This document shows positions 1 to 9,000 of a stretch of 64,000 nt of DNA, piece after piece. The DNA is taken from assembly GCF_026719705.1 (NCBI RefSeq), contig NZ_JAPPRR010000003.1:298475-362474 (forward strand), given 5' to 3'. Under the pieces are notes generated by a model, which did not search any database, was not told the origin of the DNA, and worked only from the letters and a program-made list of their open reading frames with translations. The position numbers and the translations under genes are program-made. Within the stretch, counting starts at the first letter, position 1; each line of letters opens with the position of its first letter. Origin of the DNA: Pseudokordiimonas caeni (GTDB lineage: Bacteria; Pseudomonadota; Alphaproteobacteria; Sphingomonadales; Kordiimonadaceae).

Positions 1-224
1 AAGACGATGATCTTCTTGTCTTTCTTCTGCTCAAGAACGGTAGCGGTCACGTTAGCGCCTTTGAGGGTGGGTTCGCCAACCTTCACGCCTTTGTCGTCAC
101 CGACCATCAGAACTTCATCGAGGGTGATGGTTGCACCAGCGTCGCCTGCCAGTTTCTCAACCTTGATCACATCGCCCTCGGCAACGCGGTATTGCTTACC
201 GCCCGTCTTTACGACTGCGAACAT
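1..224 (-). CDS. rplU: 50S ribosomal protein L21 (partial, C-terminus beyond window)
   Basis: The reverse strand encodes [18 protein letters not shown] and continues with the L21 pattern ([20 protein letters not shown] and so on). This is the conserved N-terminal beta-barrel part of ribosomal protein L21, which binds 23S rRNA in the large subunit. About 74 residues are visible and the rest lies left of the window. The start at 224 is supported by a GGAAGGA Shine-Dalgarno sequence a few bases upstream. The 216-base gap upstream holds its leader and presumably its promoter. rpmA usually follows rplU, which would lie outside the window. Confidence 0.96.
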   Translation of the reverse strand, partial: MFAVVKTGGKQYRVAEGDVIKVEKLAGDAGATITLDEVLMVGDDKGVKVGEPTLKGANVTATVLEQKKDKKIIV

Positions 225-440
225 GTCTGTTCCTTCCATATATCGCCGCAGCAAACCGGGCGGGTCTCGGACCCTGATGGTTGCCGGGATTTCTCCCGGG
301 CGCCCCCGCACTTTGGGCGGTTTCCGCAGGCCTTTTTCAAAGCAAAAGCAGCGGCGGGTACACAAGTGCCCCGTCGCTAACCGGCGGGACTATACGGATA
401 ACGCCCCCAAAGTCAAGCGAGAGCGGGGATTATTTGGTGC

Positions 441-881
441 TTATTTGCGCGCTGTGGCGCTGACAAGCACACCGGCGAGCGTGTAGAGCAGGAGTCCCGC
501 CAGAAAGACATAGCCACCCCATGCCAGCACATCGGCATCGATATGCTCGAAAATGTTGCCGGCATACTGGCGCAGCGGATCGGAAACCGCGTCCTTCAGC
601 TTGTCCATCAGGGCATTGTCTTCCTTGCCCATGTCTCTCAGCATCGGCCACAGAAGCACACCCCACGCAAGCGCGGGGCCGAGGATCGCGAGCGACCGCT
701 TGCGCAGGCGGATAAGTGCGGGCGCCAGGGCCGCAGCCACCAGCAGCACATAAACATCGGGATTGTTGATGTCATAATAGCTGACGGTGCCGACCATGCG
801 GAAATCAAACATGGGTACGAAGCAGCCAAGCACGAGCAGGAACGCGCCGGCGAATGTCAGGGAATCAAGCTTGGTGTTCAT
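441..881 (-). CDS. small multi-pass membrane protein of unknown function
   Basis: A 146-residue protein with about four hydrophobic segments (near residues 8-27, 42-58, 64-80 and 118-140) and a short soluble loop containing DMGKEDNALMDKLKDAV between the third and fourth. I do not recognise a family. It sits upstream of rplU on the same strand but 216 bases away, so it is probably a separate unit. The Shine-Dalgarno sequence is weak. The ORF has normal alphaproteobacterial codon use and no competing gene, so it is probably real. Confidence 0.6.
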   Translation of the reverse strand: MNTKLDSLTFAGAFLLVLGCFVPMFDFRMVGTVSYYDINNPDVYVLLVAAALAPALIRLRKRSLAILGPALAWGVLLWPMLRDMGKEDNALMDKLKDAVSDPLRQYAGNIFEHIDADVLAWGGYVFLAGLLLYTLAGVLVSATARK

Positions 882-965
882 GGAAAAGTCCGATCAATGA
901 ATTCTGGATCATATGGTTCAAGCCACCAGTTTTAGGCATGGCGGATTGATCGGGCAAGAGCCTGT

Positions 966-1005
966 GAAAAGGGCGGCGGAACTATTCATATGTTCCTGCC
1001 GCCCC
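966..1005 (-). terminator. rho-independent terminator of the RTX gene
   Basis: On the reverse strand a G/C-rich stem (GGGCGGC-A-GGAAC pairing with GTTCCGCCGCCC, one bulged A) with a 9-base loop is followed by TTTT. It lies about 30 bases after the stop of the RTX gene at 1033. Confidence 0.7.
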
Positions 1006-1032
1006 TGTCTTTTCAGATATGCCTGTTGCGGA

Positions 1033-2562
1033 TCAGTAGATGATGTCCGCGTCGACCACGGTTTCGAGTGTCAGCCCCATCAGGACGATGCTCGTATTGC
1101 CGCCAGTGTCGACAGAAAGGGCAGTCGCCCCGTCCACATCGATCTCCTCGGCATTGGCGAGCAGGTCTTCAAGGGTTTCGAAGTCGCGCGTGCTGTTCGA
1201 GAGATCGAGTGTGTCAACGCCGATTTCGAAGTCAAGGATCAAGTCGTCACCCGGTGCGCGGGTGACGACGAACAGGTCGGCGCCTTCGCCGCCTACAAGT
1301 GTGTCGTCGTCCTTGCCGCCATAGAGCGTGTCGTCGCCCGCACCGCCGTCGACTGAATCATTGCCATCGGATCCATAAAGGCCGTCGTTGCCATCATTTC
1401 CCAACAGAATGTCTTCGCCCCAGCTGCCGCCGAGTTGATCGTCGCCGTCGCTGCCGACCAACGTGTCATCGCCCTGTCCACCGTACATTTGGTTGCCGAC
1501 CGTATCGCCCGCTATGATCTCGTCCAGATCGACCTGGTCGTTGCCGTTCGTATCTGCCCAGCTGCCACCAATCAGCAGATCGTCGCCAAGCGAGCCGAAG
1601 ACAGCATCATTTCCCCCATTGCCGATGAAGATATCATTCCCGAGGCCGCCGCCGAGGACGTCGTCGCCATCGCTACCGACGAGGGTGTCGTCACCCTTGC
1701 CGCCAAACATTTTGTTTTCGGCGGTCTCACTGAAGTCAATTTCATCCATGTCGACCTTTTTGTCGCCATTGGTATCGGTCCAGTTACCCGCAACCAGAAA
1801 ATCATCACCAAGTCCGGCATATATCTGGTCGAAGCCGGAGCCGGCATTGCTGCCGAAATCGTCACCAACCAAAATGTCGTTGCTGTGACCTCCGTTCAGG
1901 ATGTCGTCGCCTTCCCCACCGGCATAGATGTCGTTCGATGTTTTGGCACCGGAACCGGAGGCGATCCGGTCATCGCCGGCGCCGCCGAGGACGGTATCGT
2001 CGCCGGCGCCACCCCAAAGTTTGTCATCGCCGCCTTGGCCGTCCATGTAATCGTCACCGCCGTTGCCGAGGGCGATCTCGTCAAGATCGGTGCCAGTAAA
2101 CTCGTCATCGCCCCTGGTGCCTTGAAAATGAAGCTCGTCTCCGTCGTCTTCATCTTCGTCTTCATCATCGAAGTCGAATGCTGCTGCGGTGAGGTCTGCA
2201 AGCGTCAGCCCTTCAAGGCGCAGGCTGCGCGTGTCCGAGAAGGTGAAAACGACACCGCCATCGGTGTCGGCGCCGGTTGCCATGAGCGCTTCGAAGCTGG
2301 TGATACCGGCAAGGCCATCAAAGTCGATGATGTCGCCCGCTGCGATATTGAAATCGGTGATCACATCATGGCCAGCACCGAACTCGAATTTGTCGGCACC
2401 GTCACCACCAGTCAGCGTATCGTCGCCACTCTGGCCCTCGAGTGTGTCGTTGCTGCCGAGCGCCGAAATCACGTCGTGGCCATCACCACCTTCAATCTTT
2501 TCGTTCGCGGCCGTGCCGGCAAGGGTGTCGTCGCCGCTCGTGCCTTCGATGTCTGCCATCAT
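1033..2562 (-). CDS. RTX calcium-binding protein with embedded EF-hand-like loops, type I secreted
   Basis: A 509-residue protein dominated by RTX nonapeptides (GGxGxDxLx, for example GGAGDDTVLGGAGDDRI), which bind calcium after export by a type I secretion system. A first short RTX block (residues about 5-65) is followed by a stretch resembling an RTX C-terminal module (DVITDFNIAAGDIIDFDG). Then come an acidic run (DFDDEDEDEDDGDE), the main RTX array, and a typical C-terminal secretion region (DLILDFEIGVDTLDLS to the end). Residues 263-274 and 337-348 fit the 12-residue EF-hand loop. The ATG at 2562 was preferred to the one at 2595 because GGAGA lies 5 bases upstream; a second ATG follows at 2559. 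Enzymatic activity is not evident and no secretion genes are nearby. Confidence 0.88.
   Translation of the reverse strand: MMADIEGTSGDDTLAGTAANEKIEGGDGHDVISALGSNDTLEGQSGDDTLTGGDGADKFEFGAGHDVITDFNIAAGDIIDFDGLAGITSFEALMATGADTDGGVVFTFSDTRSLRLEGLTLADLTAAAFDFDDEDEDEDDGDELHFQGTRGDDEFTGTDLDEIALGNGGDDYMDGQGGDDKLWGGAGDDTVLGGAGDDRIASGSGAKTSNDIYAGGEGDDILNGGHSNDILVGDDFGSNAGSGFDQIYAGLGDDFLVAGNWTDTNGDKKVDMDEIDFSETAENKMFGGKGDDTLVGSDGDDVLGGGLGNDIFIGNGGNDAVFGSLGDDLLIGGSWADTNGNDQVDLDEIIAGDTVGNQMYGGQGDDTLVGSDGDDQLGGSWGEDILLGNDGNDGLYGSDGNDSVDGGAGDDTLYGGKDDDTLVGGEGADLFVVTRAPGDDLILDFEIGVDTLDLSNSTRDFETLEDLLANAEEIDVDGATALSVDTGGNTSIVLMGLTLETVVDADIIY
1372..1812 (-). repeat. tandem 74-codon repeat inside the RTX gene
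   Basis: Two adjacent 73-residue units, one residue apart, share the order: LGDDxLxxGxWxDTNG EF-hand-like loop, then GGxGDDTLVGSDGDDxLGG, then GNDG-type RTX turns. The two EF-hand-like loops are encoded at 1741-1776 and 1519-1554. This is an intragenic duplication on top of the 9-residue RTX periodicity. Confidence 0.85.
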
Positions 2563-2725
2563 CTGTCTCCGATAAATTGATACTGACGCCTCCATGCGAA
2601 ACTGCCATTCGTCGGAAGTGTCCCGTGTGGGGATGACGATCCGGCGGCGGCAGTTAATGAAAGGTTAAGGAGTCAATTCGGCAGAAATTAGGCTCAAGTA
2701 CCAATTTTTGACCGGGCTGCAGAAT

Positions 2726-3688
2726 TTATTTGCAGAGGCGCGCCTTGGCGGCGGCATATTCGTCGGCGAGTCGGTCGACAAGTGCGGCCGCCGGGACGGT
2801 GGCCTTCACCGCGCCGATCCCTTGGCCGCAGCCCCAGATATCGCGCCATGCTTTCGATTTCGAGCCGCCGCCGGAGCCGAAGGCCATCGCCGAAGGGTCG
2901 CTTTCGGGCAGGTTTTCGGGGTCCATGCCGGCTTTCACGATCGAGGGCTTCAGATAGTTGCCATGCACGCCGGTGAAGAGGTTGGTATAGACGATATCGT
3001 CCGCCATGCTGTCGACGATCATCTGCTTGTAGGCCGGGTCGGCGTTGGCTTCATCGGTTGCGATGAAGGCTGAGCCGATATAGCCGAAATCGGCGCCCAT
3101 GGCCTCGGCGGCAAGCACGGCACCACCCGTGGCGATGGAGCCAGAAAGGGCAAGGGGGCCGTCGAACCATTCGCGGATTTCCTGAATGAGTGCGAAGGGC
3201 GACAGGGTGCCTGCGTGGCCGCCTGCACCCGATGCCACGGCGATCAGGCCATCAGCGCCTTTCTCGATGGCTTTTTTGGCGAAGCGGTTGTTGATGATGT
3301 CATGCAGCACGATGCCGCCATAGCTGTGGATCGCTTCATTCACATCTTCACGGGCGCCGAGCGAGGTGATGATAACGGGCACCTTGTATTTCACGCATAG
3401 TTCCACGTCTTCCATCAGCCGGTCGTTCGTCTTGTGGACGATCTGGTTGACCGCGAAGGGTGCCGAGGGACGGTCGGGGTTTTTCTCGTCCCATTCGCCA
3501 AGCTCATCCTCGATCCGTTTCAGCCAGTCCTCGAGCACCGGCTGCGGGCGCGCGTTGAGGGCAGGGAAGGAGCCGATCACACCGGCCTTGCATTGGGCGA
3601 TCACCAGTTCGGGCCCCGACACGATGAACATGGGCGAGGCAATGACAGGCAGCCGCATCCGGCTTTTCAGTTTCTCGGCAATCGACAT
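2726..3688 (-). CDS. nitronate monooxygenase family flavoprotein
   Basis: A 320-residue TIM-barrel protein of the nitronate monooxygenase (2-nitropropane dioxygenase) family, FMN-dependent enzymes that oxidise alkyl nitronates such as propionate-3-nitronate. The N-terminal RLPVIASPMFIVSGPELV matches the family's first strand. The GAGGHAG motif at 154-160 carries the expected catalytic His (H158), and GSIATGGAVLAAEAMGAD is the phosphate-binding region. Some relatives are enoyl-reductase-like, so the substrate is uncertain. The start has a clear GGGGAG ribosome site 8 bases upstream. It is a single gene between terminators. Confidence 0.9.
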   Translation of the reverse strand: MSIAEKLKSRMRLPVIASPMFIVSGPELVIAQCKAGVIGSFPALNARPQPVLEDWLKRIEDELGEWDEKNPDRPSAPFAVNQIVHKTNDRLMEDVELCVKYKVPVIITSLGAREDVNEAIHSYGGIVLHDIINNRFAKKAIEKGADGLIAVASGAGGHAGTLSPFALIQEIREWFDGPLALSGSIATGGAVLAAEAMGADFGYIGSAFIATDEANADPAYKQMIVDSMADDIVYTNLFTGVHGNYLKPSIVKAGMDPENLPESDPSAMAFGSGGGSKSKAWRDIWGCGQGIGAVKATVPAAALVDRLADEYAAAKARLCK

Positions 3689-3753
3689 TTATCAAACTCC
3701 CCTGACCAGTAATTGCCACGAGGCTAGTTTGGGGCGGGGCAGGCGGCAAGTCC

Positions 3754-3795
3754 AAAAAAGAGGGGCGGTGCCGGCCGTGCGCCGAAACCGCCCTC
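3754..3795 (-). terminator. rho-independent terminator behind the ACT-domain gene
   Basis: On the reverse strand GAGGGCGGT pairs with ACCGCCCCTC across an 17-base loop and is followed by TTTTTT, 33 bases after the stop of the 3828-4103 gene. Confidence 0.75.
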
Positions 3796-3827
3796 AAGGT
3801 TGGGGTTTTTAATAGAAAGGAAAGCGG

Positions 3828-4103
3828 TCAGCTTGCTTTCGGCAGGCAAACCAGGATTTCGGAGCGGACGCTCCGGACCGATACAATCTGCCGCATCTTG
3901 TTGGCGAGATTGGTGGCGGTATCGTCGGCAACATCATGGGTATCCAGCTGGATATATTGCTGGCCGTCCTCGCTCATGCGCGCCATCAGGCTGTCGCAGG
4001 GCACGCCCTTGACGTTGAAAATCTCGAGAATGCGCGCCAGCGTCGAGGGCTCATATTCGGCCTGCACCGAAAACCGGGCGCGGGTGTTGCTCGTGAAAAC
4101 CAT
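3828..4103 (-). CDS. small ACT-domain-like protein
   Basis: A 91-residue protein (MVFTSNTRARFSVQAEYEP...). The pattern TLARILEIFNVKGVPCDSLMAR followed by YIQLDTHDVADDTATNLANKM fits the beta-alpha-beta-beta-alpha-beta ACT fold used as a regulatory domain in amino-acid metabolism, for example in small acetolactate synthase subunits. The start at 4103 is chosen because GAAGGAGA stands just upstream. The frame stays open further upstream but would overlap the Lrp gene. It is divergent from an Lrp/AsnC regulator 171 bases away. No catalytic partner is adjacent, so it may be a free-standing amino-acid sensor. Confidence 0.7.
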   Translation of the reverse strand: MVFTSNTRARFSVQAEYEPSTLARILEIFNVKGVPCDSLMARMSEDGQQYIQLDTHDVADDTATNLANKMRQIVSVRSVRSEILVCLPKAS

Positions 4104-4274
4104 GACTATCTCCTTCTCTGGCTCGCTGCCGCCCTCGGGCTCTCCCGGGGCGCTTCTCGTCATGGCCGGGATCATAAGCACATTTGTGGTGGAAAAGGTC
4201 CCTGAATGAGGCGATAATCGGCCGTCTTGTGAGAAATTGTCTCGGTAAGTATTCATATATGAGAAATATGTGTC

Positions 4275-4745
4275 ATGACGCTTGATGCCCTCGATACCCG
4301 CATCCTGACAGCCCTGCAGGAAGATTCGCGGATCCCCCTGAATGATCTGGCCGAAAAGGTGGCTTCCTCGCGCTCGGCCGTGTGGCGGCGCATCCAGAAG
4401 CTGGAGGCCGACGGGGTGATCAAGAACTATACAGTGATCCTCGACCCCGAGAAGGTGGGGCTCGGCGTCATGGTATTCGCGAGCGTCAAGATGCAGGCGC
4501 ATAGTCGCGATAGCCTGCCGCACTTTCTCGAGAAGGTTCGCGAGTTTCCGGAAGTGATCGAATGCCACACCCTGATGGGCGACATTGATTTCCTCATCAA
4601 GATCCGGGTGAAGGATGTGACGGCCTATGAAACCTTTTTCTGGACCAAGCTCAGCCAGATTGACGGCGTGCGCGAGATCAGCTCCTCGATCGCGCTGACG
4701 GCGGTGAAGAACACGACAATGCTGGCGCTGACGCCTGCTGGCTGA
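4275..4745 (+). CDS. Lrp/AsnC family transcriptional regulator
   Basis: A 156-residue feast/famine regulator. The N-terminal LDALDTRILTALQEDSRIPLNDLAEKVASS with CxW-type follow-on (SAVWRRIQKLEADGVIKNYTVIL) is the winged helix-turn-helix. The C-terminal RAM domain (VMVFASVKMQAHS, VIECHTLMGDIDFLIKIRVKD) binds amino acids and drives oligomerisation. It is divergent from the small ACT-domain gene and convergent with a LysE-type exporter 8 bases away, so amino-acid-responsive control of either neighbour is plausible. Confidence 0.93.
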   Translation: MTLDALDTRILTALQEDSRIPLNDLAEKVASSRSAVWRRIQKLEADGVIKNYTVILDPEKVGLGVMVFASVKMQAHSRDSLPHFLEKVREFPEVIECHTLMGDIDFLIKIRVKDVTAYETFFWTKLSQIDGVREISSSIALTAVKNTTMLALTPAG

Positions 4746-4753
4746 CGTTCATC

Positions 4754-5392
4754 CTAAAGGTCGCTCGCCGCCAGCCGCACCGCGAAGGCGCCAAGGATGG
4801 TGCCGGTGATATAGCGCAGCGCCGCCTTCACGCGACGGGTTGCGGCGATTTTGGCGGCGGAACGTGCGACGACGATGGCGACGGTGGCGTTCACCGCGGT
4901 GCCGGAAAGATTGAACAGCAGGCCGAGCGTCATGGTCATCAGCGCCGGGTGTGCAGCCTCATGCGGCACGAACTGCGGGATGAAGGCGAGGAAGAAAAGC
5001 CCGACCTTTGGATTGAGGAGATTGACCATCAGCCCTTGCAGGAACGGATTGCCCTTGCGTACGGGGGCGGCTTCCTTGGCGGCCTCTGCCGTTTCCGTTT
5101 TCTTCGCCGGCCTCAGCATCTGAAAGGCCATGAAGCCAAGATAAAGCGCCCCGGCGATCTTGAGGACGGTGAGCGCGCCCGGCAGGGTGGCGAGAAGCGC
5201 CGTGATCCCGAAGGTCGCGAGCCCTGCGTGCACCAGACAGCCGGTGGCGACGCCGAAGGCGGCCATCAGCCCCGCTTTCATGCCGCTGCGGCCGGAGGTT
5301 GTCGCCACGAAGGTCATGTCCGGGCCCGGCGTGACCGACAGCGCGAAAACGGCCAGCATGAAAGGGATCAGGATACTCGTTTCGGGCAACAT
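4754..5392 (-). CDS. LysE/RhtB family amino-acid exporter
   Basis: A 212-residue inner-membrane protein with the family signature VTPGPDMTFVATTSGRSG near residue 20 and about six hydrophobic segments. LysE/RhtB carriers export lysine, threonine, homoserine or related amino acids. The start at 5392 has GAGGAG 8 bases upstream. It faces the Lrp gene tail to tail; Lrp regulators often control such exporters, which is context only here. Confidence 0.92.
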   Translation of the reverse strand: MLPETSILIPFMLAVFALSVTPGPDMTFVATTSGRSGMKAGLMAAFGVATGCLVHAGLATFGITALLATLPGALTVLKIAGALYLGFMAFQMLRPAKKTETAEAAKEAAPVRKGNPFLQGLMVNLLNPKVGLFFLAFIPQFVPHEAAHPALMTMTLGLLFNLSGTAVNATVAIVVARSAAKIAATRRVKAALRYITGTILGAFAVRLAASDL

Positions 5393-5567
5393 GGCGGGGG
5401 CTCCTCGGGGGCTTTGGTGGGGCGAGCCTCGCAGAGCCTGAAGGGCGCTTCAAGCAAGGAAAAGCATGGCGTCAAAAAAGCGCATTTTTCCTCTTGCGGC
5501 ACCCCCTTTGTTGCTATAGGTTCCGCCCCCGTCGCCAACCCCATGGGCGACAGCTCAAGCGAGGCGC

Positions 5568-5657
5568 GGAGAGGTGCCAGAGTGGTTGAATGGGGCGGTC
5601 TCGAAAACCGTTAAACCCGCAAGGGTTTCGAGGGTTCGAATCCCTCTCTCTCCGCCA
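5568..5657 (+). tRNA. tRNA-Ser (anticodon CGA)
   Basis: The 90-nt cloverleaf includes an encoded CCA. The acceptor arm GGAGAGG (5568-5574) pairs with TCTCTCC (5647-5653), with a G-U at the last pair and discriminator G5654. The anticodon loop CTCGAAA places CGA at 5602-5604. A class II variable arm is formed by AAACCC/GGGTTT around GCAA. The T arm GGGTTCGAATCCC is canonical. The long variable arm and CGA anticodon identify serine, reading UCG. Confidence 0.97.
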
Positions 5658-6030
5658 GCTTGACCCATCCCCTATAAGGATAGTCTTTTTGGATGACAGA
5701 TGCTGGTCTGTCTTAGCGGCCATTATGCATGACAATATGCAGTTGGGGCCGGCTGAGGGCGCATGGTCGGATGCGGCGATAGCCTAACACCTGCGAGGAC
5801 TCATCGGTCATTTGCTCAGTTGGCTGCAACAGAATGTCAGGGCCTTTTGATTGTTCGGCAGGCTACCCGACGAATTGCGGATTCTACGAATTCGGGAACA
5901 TGTATACTGAATTCTTCAGCGCCGGCCCAAAGGTGCAATGATATTGCATATTCCAGGTTGCTTTGTAAAACTTCCGGATGACATTTTGGGCTATTCTGCT
6001 TCGGCTTTAACAACAGGTTATGGGTGTTTC
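5658..6030. other. 373-base gap between tRNA-Ser and the protease gene
   Basis: No convincing gene. It is visibly richer in A/T than the flanks. A weak short hairpin followed by TTTTT (5667-5690) may end the tRNA transcript. The protease frame is already open from 5938, but no good ribosome site was seen there. No direct repeat of the tRNA 3' end was found by eye in this gap or behind the protease gene. Confidence 0.5.
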
Positions 6031-9000
6031 ATGGCAATCGTCTCCACGCGACCGCAGCATTCAGACCCCGACTTTTTGTATATTGACGCGTTTTCGACAA
6101 ACGCTGTTTGGGGTACGCCGGGGCAGCCCCTGACGATCACTTTCTCCTTCCCCCAGTCATCGGAGGCATATGATGGCGACGCGCGGCCCGGTGGAGGCTG
6201 GGTGGGGGCGGAGGCCCTGTTCGCGGGGTTTGTTGCGCTGGACTATAGCGAACAGGAAGTGGTGCGCGCGATCCTCAAGCTGTATTCTGATGTTGCGAAT
6301 ATCACTTTCGTCGAGCTCAGGGGAGATGAGGTTGCAGATGCAATCATCCGTTTCTCGGCCTCCCGCGCACTGCCTGACTCGATAGGGGCTTATGCCAATT
6401 ATCCAGGAACCTCACCCGAGGCGGGAGATATCTGGCTTCATTCGGATACGTTGAGCTCGATGCAGCCCGGGCAATATGGGTGGAATACAATAATTCACGA
6501 ATTAGGCCATGCCTTGCTTGGCCTTGATCATTTTCCTAATGACTTGATCACGCCGGTTAGTACCTCGAGGATGTTTTCCGGCGATGGCTTGGCTGACGCT
6601 GCAACGCCTCTCACGCTGGATATCCTGGTAGCCCAGGAGCTATATGGTGCGAACCACGAGACCCGAACCGGCGACGACATCTATTCGCTGCAGTCCTTCA
6701 ATGGCAGGCTCCATGGGTTCATTCCCGATTTTGACGACTCTCCAGGCATTTTTGCCATATGGGATGGGGGCGGGAATGACACGATTGACTTCACGACCAA
6801 TCCCGCGTCCGTTGTAATCGACTTGCGGGAAGGCGGTGTGAGCTATTCGCTCGGCGAATTTATCACGGGCAGCTATGCGGCTGATGCGCAGGGGCAGTGG
6901 TCGTTTGTGCACGCTCCAGATTACAACGCCGGTCCGAGCCTTGCGATCGCCCATGGTGCCGTTATTGAGAATGCCTACGGCAGCATCGCTCACGATTTCA
7001 TCATTGGCAATGATTCCGGCAATTTTCTGTATGGCAATTGGGGCGACGATACGCTCAAGGGCGGGGCTGGCGTCGACACAGTTTATTACAAGGGGAGCGC
7101 TGCCGACTATCTGATCCAGCAGATACACAATGATTATCTCGTTACCCACAAAGCCTATGGCGACCAGGATCTGATTCACGGCGATAACGAAAAGATCCAG
7201 TTTGGCAACGGAGGTGCCAAAACGTTCGAGCAAGCGTTAACGGATCAGGGCAGTCAGGGTGGGTCAGCATCCAAAGCGGCTCACGATCATTTCATCTATC
7301 ATTCGTCGGAAACGCTGCGTATTCCAATCGCGGATTTCCTGAAGAACGACGTGCTGCCAGGCACATCAGGTGGCAAGATCACTGGCGTCGGTTCGGCGAC
7401 AAGCGGTGTTGCAGCAATGATCGACGGTGATGACATCGTCGTCAGCTTGCCTGGTCTACAACTTGACAAGCTGGACTTGACCTACACGTTCAAGGCCGCG
7501 AGCGGGCAAACGTCCAGTACAACCGCGACTGTATATCTGTCGGATGGCAAGGCGAGCGTCTCCCTTCCGGATGGGGACTATCGCGATTTTTCGTCCTTTG
7601 TGCCCGTGTTTCCAGAGGGCAGCCTTGAATCCGTCGCGGTATCAAACGGGGGGCAGTATGTCCTCATGAAGCTCAAAGCCGACCTTCTTGGCAACGGCTT
7701 TGTCCTTGTCGATACAATTGCCGGGACAGAGATCCTCTTGCCAACACCGCAGGAAACCGGCCAGCATTCCAGCTTCTACAATTGGGCCGTCATGTCGCAA
7801 GACGGTGCTTATGTCGCCCTGTATTACAGCGCGGCTTTTGAGTACAAATCTGAAAACGTGATCGTTTTCGATACGCAGGCAGGTACGTACAAGGAGCTTG
7901 ATTATCGCATTCAATCGAGTAGCGACACTCTTCGCTTTTCACCCGATGGTGTACATCTGATCAACAACAGGGGGACGGCGATCAATGTCGAAACCGGCGC
8001 CAAGTCGTACCTTCTGCAAGGAGTGGTTGACCAGGGAGACGTCCAGGAATTGCTGGCGGTCACGCCGGATCACCGATTTGCTGTGATTGAGGTTGCCAGG
8101 GACTTGGCTGGCGGGGACAAAAATGGTCAGGCGGACATCTATCTGGTCGACCTCGGTAGTCAAACGATAGAACCGCTGCAATTTGACGGACAGAGCCTTG
8201 CAACGGCGAGATTCGGCTTCGCATATAAAAATGTGTCGATCAGCGACGATGGCGCAACAATTGCTATTCAGACTGCCACAAAGATTGACCCTTCAGATGT
8301 CAACAATGTCGATGATATCTATCTGTATGATGTTGCGTCAGGTGACTTCGCCCTCGTTTCTTCAGGTGTTGAGCGAAACAATCCCGTGGGGGCCATGCCG
8401 ATCCTGTCCGGTGACGGCAGCTTCCTGACCTATGTCCAAACCCCGGCGTTCGAGGATGTATGGGGCGGGACGCTGATTGATCTCGCCACCGGGGAAAGGG
8501 TTTCGATTGGCAATGGTGCGATCATGTCGGCCGATGGCTCTCATGTCCTGAGCTGGGAAATCGAGACCTCACAACAGCGGTATAGTGCGGATGCTGAAAC
8601 GCCCTATCTTTCCGCCAACCCTTTCCTGAGCGGCAACGAAACGCCTTACACGCGTGACGATTACTTCCCGAACCACAAAGGGGGGGCGGTTTCGATTCCG
8701 TTCAGTGAGTTGTTAAAGAATGATGGCGATCCCGATGGGGCATCCCTGTCGATTTTGTCGGTTTCGGGCGAAAAAGCAGGATCGGCAAAGGTTCTCGGAA
8801 ATGCCGTAGAGTTCACCTTCGCGCCTGGTGGCAATGGCTATGGTGCCTTTAGTTACATCGTATCGGATGGGCAGGGAGGGTTCGCCGAAGGCACGGCTTA
8901 TTTGGGACGGTCTGAGGGCAAGTACTATCTTTTCAGCACCGAGAGCCCGAGTATCAGCCTGTTTGAGCATGAAGGGTTCGGATATGCGAGCGCCGCAAAC

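Noticed and set aside
1435..2580. Long open frame (381 codons) on the plus strand opposite the RTX gene
   Set aside because: It is the antisense of repetitive GGxGxD codons, which leave long open frames; no family features and no ribosome site.
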